Shown: piece by piece, positions 22,613 through 35,270 of the stretch
Layout of the letters: each line of letters begins with the position of its first letter
Position numbering within the stretch: position 1 is the stretch's first letter
Assembly (NCBI GenBank): GCA_004123355.1
Contig: SCHM01000004.1
Span: 7,529,017 to 7,593,016 of the forward strand
Origin: Amphirosellinia nigrospora
Taxonomy: Eukaryota; Ascomycota; Sordariomycetes; Xylariales; Xylariaceae
Reading direction: 5' to 3'
DNA length: 64,000 bases
Notes under the pieces: generated by a model
Database searches by the model: none
Seen by the model: only the letters and a program-made list of their open reading frames with translations
What the model was told of the DNA's origin: nothing
Made by a program: the position numbers and the translations under genes

Positions 22613-25010
22613 TTGCCATTTAATCAATCATATCATGCTAACAAGCCTGCCGATATTGTCTCTGATAATATGTCGCCGCATTCAACTTTGATGGTTGTTG
22701 CTGGCTCGGTCGAATCGGACTTCGAGATAATACCCCATCTGCAAGATAAAGCGTATAGGCGGCCAAGACCACAACTTCCATGCATTTACCTCGATATACA
22801 GGACAGGGGGCGCATCTTCCATGGAAGGCAGCGTGTTCTCGATGCAGTGCGGGATGCTCTTTGTCAGGTGACAGGGTAACAGGTGACTAGCTGGTACCCC
22901 GAAGTGGGTCTAGTAGATAGAGATTGGATATATAAAGACCTACGGCCTCCCCAGGTAATAGGAAAAGGTTCAGGAATTAATGATATTAAGCCCTTACCCA
23001 TATACTTCTGCCTACCAGTGACCTATCGGCGACCCTACTTCACTCTGGAGCCCAACCACCTGACACTCTCTTACCCGCCGGAAATGCTAACAGAGACAGT
23101 CCAGATCTCAAGCAGTTTGCTGTTTGTGGACTCGGCGGTGTTGGTAAGACTGAAATTGCGTTGGAGTTTGCTCTGAGATTCAAGAGTTCATTCGATGCCA
23201 TATTTTGGGTTCATTCCGATGAGACTGCGAAACTTGATGAGTGTTTCCAGAATATATCCATCAAACTAGGTCTCGAAACAGCCGATGAAGCTCATAGTCA
23301 GGTCGGTAAGCGCTTCCCGGAACTAATTCCTTCTCGCCATGGCAAGTTTTAGTGCACAATATCTCCTTGGAAAAGGGAGTATCTACAGACTTCCAAAACC
23401 CTCGCAAAGCAACTCCAAATAGCAGTAACTGACTACGAGTATTGCAGTGTCTCGGTCCATCGTGAAGGGCTGGCTGGCGAACCCAACAAAGACCGATATT
23501 GACACAGACATAGATACAAACCCGATCGTCTCGCCCGACCAGGATGCATCATGGCTCATCATCTTCGACAATGCCGACGACCCGAAGCTATTCGCAGACT
23601 ACTGGCCCGACGGGACTGGCAGCGTGCTGATTACGAGCCGCGACCCTCTGGCAAAATCTCTGTTCTCAACTCGCTCTTCGGGCATAGACCTTGAACCACT
23701 CAGCGACGAGGATGGCGGCGCACTACTTCTGCGGTTGACCGAGACGGACGAAAGCCCGCAACAAGATGCCGAATCCACATCGCGCAACATTTCGCAACAT
23801 CTGGCAGGCCTTCCACTGGCGATCACTCAAATGGCCGGTTTTATTCGTCGGTATGATCTGACCCTTGACGAGTTTCTTTCCCTTTACCAAGAGAAAGATG
23901 AGAGGACAGCCTTGTATGGGGCTAGGTTTGATACAGGTGCTAACGCCTATCGGCACAGCATTGCCACAGTTTGGGCGTTTGAGAGGTTGTCTGAAGTGGC
24001 CAAAGCCATCCTCCAGACTGCTTCTTTCCTAGATCCAGACACTATACAAGAGAAGACTCTCTTCGATGCGGCTGCCTCTTTGTTACCTCACGATGCATTC
24101 TCCAAGGCACAATTTAATTACGCTCTGACGGAGTTGCTGCAGGCATCGCTGTGCAAGCGAGACAAAGGGAAGAATGACCTGGTTGAATATTGTAATTCGG
24201 TACACCGGTTAGTGCAGGATGCGATCCTCGCGACGATACCAGGTCCCGATTTAGACAGCTCGGTCTCGCCTATGCTGAGCTCGGCCTCTCCCATATCCTG
24301 AGTGGGCGGTTGGATGACATTATCGAGGCTCACGAGCAGGAAAAAGTGACCAGGGATCATCTAAAGATTGGCATTCCACTTTCTCGAGATGCAACATTTG
24401 CGTCAGCCTTAATGATGCGTGGGAAGCTAGACCGCGCAGAAAAGGTATTAACTCGATAGCATCGAGCTCGCAGAACGTACGGGAACTACAAAATCAAGTC
24501 ACAGGTCAGTGCACCACAAAGCGCAATTCCCACTTACCAAAAGGGAATATTTATATGATAGTATAAAGACTACCTCAATTGATGATGTATTTCAGAACTG
24601 GGCGAATCATCTATACCCTTGCCAACCTTCGCGCCCTACAGGACCCGCGACGATGAGGCTTATCAGCTTCACCTCAAAGCACACCAGCTCCTAGTGGACA
24701 CGTTCAGTCAAAGGGAAATACCACGGTCCCAACATAAGCTCGCCGAGTATTTCATTCGGTTTCGCCGTTTTGAGGAGGCAATGTGAGTGTAGCCATTCTG
24801 CCACCATCCCATATTTTTGACATGTATGTATATACACAATGTACATAGCTGATACGGACACAAAATATAGTAAGATGATCAATGACGCCCTCCAAAGCCG
24901 GAGTATACAGACCCGAATTGGCGAGGACGACTTTCCTAAAGGCTCAGATGTATGAAGGGATGGGAAGGCCCAGAAGGCAAATATGGCGTACAAGGTCGCG
25001 AGAAGGCTGA
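22613..25010 (+). CDS. NB-ARC-TPR protein (fungal NLR-like receptor)
   Basis: STAND-class signal ATPase: nucleotide exchange in NB-ARC switches on oligomerisation, and the repeats sense a ligand. The N-terminus has only about 85 residues with no known effector domain, ending RGRIFHGRQRVLDAVRDAL. The P-loop is GLGGVGKTEIA (near 23133). Walker B is WLIIFDNADD, RNBS-like is GSVLITSRD, GLPLAITQMAGFI follows, and a VHRLVQDA motif takes the place of MHD. TPR-like helices follow (YAELGLSHILSGRLDDIIEA, HKLAEYFIRFRRFEEAI). Introns: about 22869-23018, 23306-23447 (branch TAACTGAC) and 24783-24870. The frame slips near 24250 and 24935. The TPR part is short and partly out of frame, so the receptor may be truncated. 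The start is uncertain. Confidence 0.75.
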
Positions 25011-25740
25011 GGGCAGAAGTTGTGCCCGGTGACAAGAGAGATGTAAAGAATCTCACTATGAAGGACTTTGATGAGATTATCCCGTTTTGGTCGCGATAGT
25101 CAAGTGATGAAAGGATATGGTAAATGACGTCTTCAAAGGGGAGGGGGGGTCCATGAAATTCGTTGTCAACTGGCATAGTTAATGATGTTGCGAGTGAGTG
25201 TGTTCAACGCCCCCAAATCTATCTAGCAACAGTGATTATGATATTTATAGTCTTAAGTTTTGGTGAAGATTTATGAAGATGATATGTAGAGTCTTGTTGC
25301 GGGAACATATGTAACACGGGCTACCATAAAGTGTACATATCGAGAGATGAGAATTAGATGCAAGACGCAAACAAATATTTTAATAAAAGTCCAGACCGAA
25401 TATTTTGCTCAACTACTCAGCCTTCACCTTAACAACGCTAAAACAACATATTGAATAAATTACACATTTCATTTTATAAATTCAATTAGTTGAGTGGATA
25501 GCCCACTGACCTACCCAGCAGGGTCCCTGCAAATGCATAATCAACCAATCGGCTCGTCTCCACGACCAACGTGAAAGTTATCTCATCTCGACGGCCAGGG
25601 ACCTACCTATTTACCTCTACACATGCATGACCCTACATGTAACTGTAGCTGCGACATAACGTATTAAGTATAACCGAGAATAGGATAGGACGAGGTAGGG
25701 CAGGGATGTATATCCGACCAACCCATCCACCCCCTCGAAC
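25011..25740. other. Intergenic stretch
   Basis: Contains the 3' flank of the receptor and the promoter of the phosphatase. No gene or RNA recognised. A long antisense open frame entering from 24691-25176 is a shadow of the receptor gene. Confidence 0.5.
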
Positions 25741-27496
25741 ATGTCCCGCAACATGTTCACAGGACGCATGTTAACCGTCTTCATTATCGCGAGCATCCCG
25801 GCCGCTCTACTGTCTTACATCTTCCTCGTCCTCAGGCCCGATAGCATGGTTTACATACCGCGCTGGCCGACGTTAGCGGGGCTCGGGGTGGCCGCGGGCG
25901 TTGATCTAGGGTGGTATCCGCCCCGCGCGACCTCGGTCAACAACCTCACAAGCGCATTACACGGGGACGGCGTGTATGGGTTTATCTTCAACTCCTCGCA
26001 TACCCCGGATGCCGAATATGGCACATATAACTGGTGCGACATGCCGCATGTGAGGAAGACGGAGTATGTAAGACCTGAGGCGGGGTTTGAGCTGGTTTAT
26101 GTTGAGGTGGTGGGTTTTTACATTTCCTCTACTTACGTTTTCAAAACTGTTTGATGGAACATGATTGATGAAGTTGGTTGATCTTAATTGATCAATATCG
26201 TGACGCCTAGAATTCGTTTACGCTATTCGGTTTTACTCGCACCCGGACTAGACTCCTTGTCATGAATATCTCATTACTAACATGAAACACTGATCTCATC
26301 AGATCCAGCGCCATCACAAAAGAACCCCCTACGCCAGCAACGCTTTCCCAGTGGAATCGTACCATTGGGACTGTGAAGACCAAGGGCTTTACTACTATGG
26401 GGCGCCCTTCGGCCCCGACGCCGACACCAAGCGTCCGGCACAGGGGTTCTGGCAGGGTTTCATATCCTCGGTGAACCCGTATGTGCCGACGGGGTGGGTG
26501 GGGACGTGCCAGTTCCCACAGATCACGGCCGCCGGGCTCGAGGACTCGTACGTGCACGGCCAGGACATCTACGGCGTGTACCACGAGCTGCTCGGCTTCC
26601 TGCCGTCGCGCGCGCAGCGGGACTGGCGAGAGAAGGTCGTCTACCGCGTGACGCAGAACGTCATCACGAGCCAGGTCGCGGGGATGCTGATAGGCGGGAT
26701 GTGGGGGACGCGGGAGTCGATCCCCTTGCTCATCGAGGCCGCGGGCGTCGATAGTCTCGAGCCGCAGTACGCTTGCGCCGTCGGGAGTGCGCAGTTCGGC
26801 GCCATCAAGTCCTCTGCTGATCCGGCGTGGAAGGCCCACCTCGACGGCGCGGCCGACTTGTACGCCACTTTAGATGGTATTTCTGGTGTCCCGCCCGCCG
26901 ATGCTGGATTCCACGCGAGCCTCGATCATTACTTCGACAACTTATCTGCGCGGCAATGTCATGCGAAGCCTCTACCTTGCCAGATTGGGGGTGCCGCCTG
27001 CATCAACCAGACGCTCGCCGATGCCGTCTATCGCTTGGGACAGTGGGAGTATTCGCATATGTATAGGGACGCGCCCGAGTCTCTTGCGGCTTCCGTAGCT
27101 TCTTACGGCATTTGGACAGCCGAGATGGCCGCACATCTGCGCGCTGTGGCGGCTGGGGAGGAGACGCCGTTGTATCTCCACAATGTGGCGCATGATGGGT
27201 CTGTCAGTCGTGTGCTGAGTATTTTGCAGATAGACCTCATGGTGTGGCCTGGTATGGGTAGTGAGGTCGTGTTTGAGCTGTACAAACGCGCTCAGCAGCC
27301 TACACAAGGGGACCCAAGTCGTAGCGGCCATTACGTCCGGGTATTGTTCGGTGGGCAAGTGCTCCGGTCCTCGAACCCGAGTCTTGGGGTTATGGATATG
27401 TTACCGGTCGAGACTTTGCTGGCATATTTTGACGGGTTGGTGGGTAGAGATGCTAGCTTGGTCACGGGGAAGTGTAATGGGACCATCAAGACATAG
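25741..27496 (+). CDS. Histidine acid phosphatase family protein, membrane-anchored or secreted
   Basis: Branch-2 histidine phosphatase, which removes phosphate from organic esters through a phosphohistidine. Exon 1 (25741-26109) begins with a short basic N-terminus and a hydrophobic segment (residues about 10-33), a signal peptide or signal anchor. Intron 26110-26302 (GTGGGT...CATCAG) splices in phase 0. Exon 2 opens with IQRHHKRTPYASNAFP, the catalytic RHxxRTP-type motif. The late motif LYLHNVAHDGSVSR supplies the HD proton donor. Length is about 520 residues. NxS/T sites and several Cys fit an extracytoplasmic enzyme. Both exons are open without frame breaks, unlike many neighbours. Substrate cannot be told from sequence. 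Confidence 0.85.
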
Positions 27497-27587
27497 CCAG
27501 TGGCTGCACCCAACGACCTGAACGACAGTAATGGTAATACGAACAACTCATCAATAAACCATAGCGGCATGATAATCATTCGCCGCT

Positions 27588-28856
27588 CTATGCTACTAGT
27601 TGCCGCTGGATGTCACGCTCAACGTCATCCCACCGACCTGTCTGCATAGCGTCTAGCTTCCTTAATTTAGCCAGCCAAAAACTGGGATCGCTGTCTTCCC
27701 TTTCGGTTTTTAGCACCAAGTTGTAACCCGCGTAGTATTAATGTATATTCAACTAGGGCCTCGTAGGGCCACTTGATATCCGAGAAGTCTTCGAGCAACT
27801 CCTTGATAAACTCGATCTCCTGTTCTAGAATCGACATCTTCTGTTCGCGTGCCAAGTTAGGCACGATGGTGGGCCTCCCTTCGGCGCCGATCACCTGAGC
27901 CATGAGATACCGATGGTAATACCATATACTCTGGTCTTCGGGTCCGACGTTGAGTGCCTCCTGTACTTGGCTCCGCTCGGCATCGAGAAAGGTGGCGCGG
28001 GCTCTGTCGTCGGCTTTGCGTTCATCTAGGACACGAAACATCAAGCGGCTGCGGTTGTGCCAGGCGGAGAAGTTGGACAGGTCTTGCTCGATCATGGCGG
28101 TGGTATAGGCAAACTCGTCCTCAGCGAGGCTACGGCCTAGTAGGGCGGCGCTCTCGAGCCTCGCGACCAGGTACCGGCGATAACCCAGGCGTGAAAGTTG
28201 CGGCGGTCCTTGAGTAGCATTTTAGAGGCGAGAGCCAGCTCGGACTGCCAGATGGTGCTGGCGAGGTGTTTCGGCAGACGGAGGATGGCCTGCTCGAGAG
28301 TCCACTTGCGGTACTTCCAAATCCAGTAGCACTTGGGGAACTCGAGCAGCAGTGGGATGGTGAAGGCGAGCTCGGACCCCAGGACGTCGGCGTCGGCCTT
28401 GCTGTCGGCCTGGGCAGAGGGCTCAGCGGTAGTACCACTCTGCCCAGTCGTCGGGGAGTGCGGGACGGGCGGGATCGTGACCGAGGACGAGGACGAGGAG
28501 GCTGCGGAAGAGGGATTCGTAGTGGCGTTCGGCAAAGTACTCGGCGACGCCCTCGAGGGCCATGACCCAGCCGATGGTCTGGACAACGAGCCAGACGTTA
28601 GACAGCGCCGACGGACGTTCCATATCGTGTAGTACTCGGGGTTGAGGCGCAGGAGCTTGGAGGTGAGCTCGAAGAGGGCGGGGTCGTCGAAGGCGCCGCG
28701 GGACACGATTTTTGCGGATGGCGTCGTCGAGTTCGCGATATTTGGCGATCTTGACGAGGTCTTGTTGGCGCTGCTCTTCTGTGCGGGCGGCGCGGCGACT
28801 CGGCTATGCCGTGCTGGGCGGCGTGTCAGTTATCTATATGTCATGCATCATGCCAT
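27588..28856 (-). CDS. bet4: Rab geranylgeranyltransferase alpha subunit
   Basis: With Bet2 and the escort protein Mrs6 it attaches geranylgeranyl groups to Rab/Ypt GTPases, so it is needed for vesicle traffic. Prenyltransferase alpha repeats are seen in order: NPEYYTIWNVRRR, PKCYWIWKYRKW, RRNFHAWVIAG, LSNFSAWHNRSRL and DQSIWYYHRYLM. The N-terminus reads EEQRQQDLVKIAKYRELDDA. The C-terminus, after a one-base slip at the GGGTT near 27727-27733, reads SFWLAKLRKLDAMQTGRWDD and stops at 27588. Other frame changes lie near 28713, 28600, 28430 and 28150. The exact start is not settled; the ATG near 28856 would need a small intron before HGIAE. It converges on the phosphatase gene, 91 bp apart. Confidence 0.85.
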
Positions 28857-29709
28857 ATGTTGGGACTGGGTGGAGAGGGCCATGTACATTATCCATATCG
28901 ACCGTAGATAGACCTTTTCAACATAGCCGTCAACTCCCTCGACAACGTGCGGGAAGTCTGTGCCGTGCGGTGTGGTCTTCGAACAGCATATATACAATAG
29001 GGCACGATGGGGTGGTTAAGAGGGTTAAGAGGGTTAAGAGGTTGCCTATAGGTAGGTACTTGTACATCCACAGGTAGTACATCCATGTGTTGCCTGCAGT
29101 GACACTGTGCTGACGTCGAAGGTGGGGCCCAAGTACACTGATCAATAGTCGTCGGTTGCGTGCTACTAGTTATCGACACTTCAAGTTGAGTCCATCTCAT
29201 TCACAAAATTTGGTGCAGAACGAGAGAGATCTCTACCAGGTCAACCACAAGAACACCCACCTTCCCATGCTTTAACTACAGCTCTTTGACCCATTCCTAG
29301 ATAAAAGACCAACTTTGTAAACTCGGCATGAACCAAGGCAAGGGAGCAAGTATGCGTAAACGGCACCATGTTTAAACAGGAAAGATTCATTACCTAGTGC
29401 CAGGCGTCTCCCTCGTTCCACGGCTTTGCATCGAAGGAGACACCTATAGGTGCTTCCGTCATGCGCGGTATTAAGCAGCCTCGCCTTGCCCTGGATTAAG
29501 TTCATGGCAAGCGCAATTCATACGCTGAAACTTCCTAGCTGGACCTTAATATAGATACCCTCGACGCAGCCAGGTATCGAAAGCCAGGCAGCTCTACGTC
29601 GTTTTCTTTTCTCCTCCTATCCTCTCTCTCCTTCTCTCTCCCTAGGTAAGGCGGTAGTCCGGTATGACTATCCTGAATTATAGCCTCATTCTTTTGTTTT
29701 ATCTGCCTT
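28857..29709. other. Divergent promoter region
   Basis: Separates bet4 (-) from the Ama1-like gene (+). A short tandem repeat lies at 29015-29042. No gene recognised. The 100 bp before 29710 are pyrimidine-rich on the + strand, as in many fungal promoters. Confidence 0.5.
29015..29042. repeat. Tandem repeat, three copies of a 9-bp GGTTAAGAG unit
   Basis: Three adjacent copies of GGTTAAGAG-type units. It is not telomeric (TTAGGG). Confidence 0.8.
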
Positions 29710-31845
29710 ATGATGCCTGCCCCGTCCCATGACCGCTTCGTGCCTCGCCGTGTGGTGGCGTCCGACCAGTTCCGCGCCAACAAGCAGCCCCACGAGCTGT
29801 CACTCTCGGAGCGCTTGCTGCGGACCGAGAACGCGGGCCCCGATGCATTCTGCTACCCCCCCAGCGGTCCGTCCCCACCTCATCACGACGCCTGTCCCGT
29901 TCCGATTGTGTAGAACGCCGTCGTGGCACAACCCTGGGCTTGTGCCCACTCGATCGCCAGGTCAGTCACGGAGCCGTGTGGTCCGTGGGTGGCACAGCCC
30001 CTGGCGGTGTCGCCGTCGACGGCGGGCGTGGCCGGCTGCTGAGTTCCGGCACCAACGCTCGCCTATATACCACCTCGTTCTCCAATCTAAGGCCCAAATC
30101 AGAGGAGGATCAAGAGAAGCACGAGGACCGGCTCGCTCTGGCCCTCGACCTCGACCGCGCTCAGCGTGTCCTGAACTTTGGTGGCTCTTCGACGTTTCCT
30201 CGCTGCAAACAGAGCACGAGACCGCCTTTGCTATCCGCTAGGACGACTTGGACAGGAACAGAATGGGCAAACGACGCTCGCTCCGCACCCAGTCAGTTCG
30301 TCCAGAGCATAGGCATCTAGTTTCACGTGAAGGAACTAACGCTGGATAGAGGCTCTCAGGGAAGAGCGTGTATTACCTAATGCTCCCTTCAAGTAAGCCT
30401 TCAAACCCCTCCGATAGATGTCGATGTCGAGCAGCTACTTACTGTTCTCAGAGTTCTAGATGCCCCTGGCTTACGTGACGACTTTTACTGTTCCGTCATG
30501 GATTATTCGAGGTCCTGCAACACTTTGGCTATGGGCCTGGGCAATCTCTTATACGGTTGGTCCGAGGCAACCGGCGTCAGCCTCTTAAATGCTGGTGTCA
30601 AGGACGGATCTTGGCTGACCTCAGTGGCCTTCTCATCCGAGCAAGGCGGCAAGTCTATATTAGCCTTCGGTCGCTCCAACGGTGGTCTCTCGCTCATGTC
30701 CTTATTCGACAGTTTACTGCCTCGCTTCGAAGCGCAACAACCAGCCCCTGTGGCCTGTGTCTGCTGGCGTCCCACCGTCACCATGCGGCCGTCTTGAATG
30801 AAAACAACCCTGGTCCCATAGTAGCCACGGAAGACCTGCTCATTAGCGACGAGTTGGGTGACGTCTACTATTACTCCATCGAGTGGCCTGAGCCTTGGGA
30901 AGTGGCTCGGGAGAATTGGCCGGGCGCCATGACGTTGATGGTTCGCATCAAGGTCCATTCGCAACAAGTCTGTGGCCTCGCCTGGTCGCCCTCTGGCACA
31001 GAGTTTGCGACGGGCGGCAACGACAACCTCTGCTGCCTCTTTCAAGCAAACAAGGTCTTGGAGACGGAAGGCAATAGTGCCAAAACGGAGCAGCCCACCT
31101 CGAGTGCCGCTTCGGCTTCCACGTCTACGTCTACCTCGTCCTCTGCCTCCACCTCGAAATCCACCTCGACGGTCGTGACTGGAATGCCCCTACCGCTCCT
31201 TTCACCCCCCACAGTACCAATAAGGTCATTATCCGCCAAAGAAGACTACTATTCGATGCCCCGCGGCCTCGTCCGGTATCTTCCCGCCGGCTCGGAGAAG
31301 CACCGCTGGCGTCACGCGGCGGCCGTCAAGGCGATCGCGTTCTGCCCGTGGCGCGAGGGCCTGATCGCGACGGGGGCGGGTCCAACGACAAGTGCATCCA
31401 CTTCTACCACACGACGTCGGGAACGGCGCTGGCCACGATCGCGGTGGCGGCGCAGGTGACGTCGCTGATCTGGAGCACGACGCGGCGCGAGATCGCGGCG
31501 ACGTTCGGGTACGCGCAACCCGACCACCCGTTCCGCATCGCCGTCTTCAGCTGGCCCGAGTGCCGCCAGGTCGCCGCGGTGCCCTGGGAAGGCGAACACC
31601 GCGCCCTCTACGCCGTGGCGTATCCCAGGGGCCCCTCCGACTCGTACCGTACCAGGGATCGTCGACGCAGTCGCACTGCTGAGGAGGGCTGTGTTGTTAT
31701 CGCCAGCAGTGATGAGAGCGTTAAGTTCCACGAGGTCTGGCTTGCTGGCCGCAAGACGACAACCCTCGGCAGTGGCGTGCTTGCTGGTAGCGATATCTTG
31801 GAGATGGCCGAGGGTATCGATAAGGAGGGCGACGTTATTCGTTGA
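29710..31845 (+). CDS. ama1: Cdc20/Cdh1-family APC/C activator, Ama1-like (WD40)
   Basis: Recruits substrates to the anaphase-promoting complex; Ama1 is the meiosis-specific member in yeast. A C-box-like DRFVPRR lies at residues 8-14. VWSVGGTAPGGVAVDGGRGR and TWTGTEWANDA follow. After introns 30293-30350 (branch ACTAAC) and 30393-30451 comes PFKVLDAPGLRDDFYCSVMDYS, the signature before the WD40 propeller. WD repeats include HSQQVCGLAWSPSGTEFATG and AAVKAIAFCPWREGLIATG. A Ser/Thr-rich loop at about 31090-31180 interrupts two blades. The protein ends in Ile-Arg (GDVIR stop), the IR tail that docks on Cdc27/APC3. The frame slips at G5 (31372-31376), near 29910 and near 30795. Start chosen at the first Met before the C-box. 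Confidence 0.85.
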
Positions 31846-32809
31846 TCTGTCCGTGGCTGGCTTGTGCGTTGCGCTATTGGGACGTGGTCATGGTCTGCAT
31901 AGTTGGACGGAGTAGGGAGTAGAATCATTTGTAGTGTTGAATGACATTGTGTCGCCATGCTGTTGGATGGCTCTTTATGTGTCTGTGTGTGTCGGTGTAA
32001 ACATATATGTTTGTAGTATGTGAATTCGGTTGGACCATGGGCGGAATGATGAACTGTCGCCTTGGGTTCTGAAGGTCATTTGTTGGTAAGTGGCTCGCTG
32101 GCGGTAGACGTTACAATGCAATGGTTCTCCTCGCCCTCTCTATTGTCCTTTCCCGCTTGAGGGGCTCGGCGCTTGAGATACGCGATCGGGTTTATGTAAT
32201 CTAGCACCATTTGCACCCGAAGTGATAGGGAGTGGTACATCTCGCAACGTTATGAGGTTAGATGCCTCACTATATTTTGGTCCAAATTTGCATTTAGTGT
32301 TTGGGACTTCTTGTCCCTTATTTGTTAAGACTCTTCACAAACACTAGCTGGTACGCAGCGCTAGAGAGAGGGTTGGCGTTACTTTATTTATGGACATCTG
32401 GCTGTTCAAATGTATATAAAATGCCGCCGTCTCCTCGGTGTGCACGCTCGGATGTGTTTTTTAGGGTTGTTAGAGCTGTGGAACTACCGGTGAACAGAGA
32501 GCGATTCGTTCGAGCCTGCTGCACATGACACTCAACACTGAAATTATGAGATCTGGATGAGAGGAATAGGTACATCTGGATAGTGGTAAGAGCACACGAT
32601 TATAAAATGATAGATGCTCAACTTGTAGGAGACTTATTCACTTCCCTCTCGGATATTACTGATGTGAACATCGATACTAGTAGTAGCTCGTAGCTAGCTA
32701 CTTCGAGATATCTCATATAATATACCAGTTTCTTACCACTGCAATACGACACAGGACCACGACCGAAGCAAATCACCACGTACTCATCACGTACCTCGCC
32801 GGCCTAGCT
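31846..32809. other. Intergenic stretch, nothing recognised
   Basis: 3' flank of the Ama1-like gene, then unassigned sequence. A TATATAAAA-like word near 32411 has no supported gene downstream. Confidence 0.5.
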
Positions 32810-33184
32810 ATGGGCACATCCACACCCGGGGCCCGGCGTCTGGACCCCGTCGACGGAGCGAAACTCGCCTCGCGCTATGCAGACTTTGTCGGGGCCTTCA
32901 GCGCAGTCAGAGAGCGCTCGGTCCTAGCACAAGACTTCGCGGAGCTCTCACACTCCATCGACTCGATCACGGCCAACCCGCCCGAAAATACACGTACGAC
33001 AGCCGGAAAGCATTCACCCAAGCGCAGCGCTGCTGGTTCATTTTCTTCTTATCTGGGAATTCATTTTTCGGCGACACGATATTGCTGGTCAGAAGTTTCT
33101 GAGTTAATCTTAGAAATAACTTCTCCTATAGGTGCCTACTTAGTAGTACCTAGTCTTGATTGGTTGACGCCAAGGTGGTGCTAA
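32810..33184 (+). CDS. Hypothetical protein, possibly a gene remnant
   Basis: A 124-codon frame. The first 75 codons look coding: GC-rich, third-position bias, amphipathic helix ASRYADFVGAFSAVRERSVL and ELSHSIDSITANPP. After about 33030 the composition falls to that of intergenic DNA, so either the frame enters an unrecognised intron or the gene is truncated. No domain recognised. Confidence 0.35.
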   Translation: MGTSTPGARRLDPVDGAKLASRYADFVGAFSAVRERSVLAQDFAELSHSIDSITANPPENTRTTAGKHSPKRSAAGSFSSYLGIHFSATRYCWSEVSELILEITSPIGAYLVVPSLDWLTPRWC

Positions 33185-33693
33185 GATCCATAGTATGGCC
33201 CACGCAGATGCAGGGACGGAAGAGTTACGATTTGCTAGTACAGTAGAGCTTGTCAGTAGGTAATAACTACTTCATTAAAGCTTCATTTAAAAGCCCAGCT
33301 CATTTGTTTGTAAATTAGAAGCTAAGATGCACAGCATTGTGATGATATCTCCAGTACCTAGTAGACGTAGGTATTAATAAGTTACCTATGACGTATGATT
33401 CCGCTGTAACAATAAACCCGAGAGGGGCACGTGGGCTTGTGTCTTATCGGGTCAGATAAGAGGTGGTCATTCACCCTTCCGCTAAACCAAATTGGGTTGA
33501 ATCACGTTACTAAGGTTCAGCCCAAATGGGGTATCCACGCTTCTCCAGGCAGCTTCGGCAATGCCCCGCAACTCCGCCTCCCATGGTCTGCCCTGAGCGA
33601 GGACCCTCTTGGCCGGACGGGTGTACTATGTAGGGCCCTCTCACCCACTTAGCTTTAATCGCATACCGCCTATTACCTATTACCAATCCCGGC

Positions 33694-33714
33694 CTCTCTC
33701 TCTCTCTCTCTCTC
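33694..33714. repeat. CT microsatellite
   Basis: About ten CT units. Confidence 0.9.
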
Positions 33715-34197
33715 CATCTCAGCTGTTCCACCGCCAGCACTCAACTCTACGATTACTTTACTTTCACCACACAGTGAGTCCATCCATTATCCAGCATCTC
33801 AACTTACAGTCATCCGGTCACCGAGTCACCGAGTGGCTTGGCTGGTCACCGACCAAGTTGTACTATAATAAGTAAGTGAACACTGGTTCATGTTAGTCAT
33901 TCGTCATCGTCATCTGCTCCGTCCCTCAATCCGCCATCCGCCCTACCCATTTATTCCCTACGCGGACCACCTGCCTACAAATAAACGTGCCTCCATGTGG
34001 TCTCTTCTGCAGCCTGTGCATATACCTATACCTACACCTACACCTAAACACAAAGGGGCCGCCTCCGTCCAGCTCCCATCATAAGAAGAGGAATAAAGAA
34101 AAGAGAGCGAAGAAGACGAACATAAGCAAGAGCAGGACAGACATCAGACAGTAGAGGTACAGCATACATGACATTCAGGTAGTTGGACCAAAACATT

Positions 34198-34219
34198 CCA
34201 TCCCATCCCATCCCATCCC
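34198..34219. repeat. CCATC pentanucleotide repeat
   Basis: Four CCATC units in tandem. Confidence 0.9.
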
Positions 34220-34359
34220 GCCAGGCAGCTACGCAACCAAGCAAGCACCAGCCAAGCTGGAAGCTGGTGAGCACAGCAGCCGACCAACCAGGCCGACCAA
34301 CCAGGCCGGCCAGGCACGTACGGCCAAGGCAACCTTCTTCCACGCACCACCTAACACCC

Positions 34360-34360
<1 letters not shown>

Positions 34361-34400
<40 letters not shown>
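34361..34400. repeat. AC microsatellite, 20 units
   Basis: Twenty uninterrupted AC units, about 340 bp upstream of the atg8 start codon. Confidence 0.95.
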
Positions 34401-34717
34401 TCTCTGACGCCAGTCACATCACGTTCACTCTTTGCTCCTTTCTCCCTCTCCCTTTCTTTCTTTGCCCCTTCATCTCTCATCTCAACCACCTGCGCATCCT
34501 CTGCCTAAGTTAGTCAGCTATCTATCTAGTCTTTCACCTTCCATAATCCCCAGTCAGCACCCAGCCTATCTAGTCTACTACCTTTCCTCTTCGCAACGCT
34601 GACCTGAACCTTAACTTACTTCACCATCTTCAACTTTCGGCAAAACCCATCAAAACCATCAGCGCCATCAACTGACATCCAGAATTCAGCTCTTCACTCA
34701 CTATCCATCGTCAATAG

Positions 34718-35270
<553 letters not shown>

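Noticed and set aside
24691-25176. Minus-strand frame with hydrophobic stretches
   Set aside because: Antisense to the TPR exon and the 3' flank of the NB-ARC gene. The apolar runs arise from the complement of charged codons and no family is recognised.
25493-25535. Sequence starting GAGTGGATAGCCCACTG, resembling the fold-back element terminus
   Set aside because: Only the first nine or so bases agree with the 18654 element; no partner repeat or TA-flanked end was found nearby.
26207-26839. Minus-strand frame of 210 codons
   Set aside because: Antisense to the phosphatase exon that carries the RHxxRTP motif.
29015-29042. Possible telomere-like repeat
   Set aside because: The unit is GGTTAAGAG, not TTAGGG, and there are only three copies in the middle of a promoter region.
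30503-31045. Minus-strand frame of 180 codons
   Set aside because: Antisense to the Ama1-like WD40 region.
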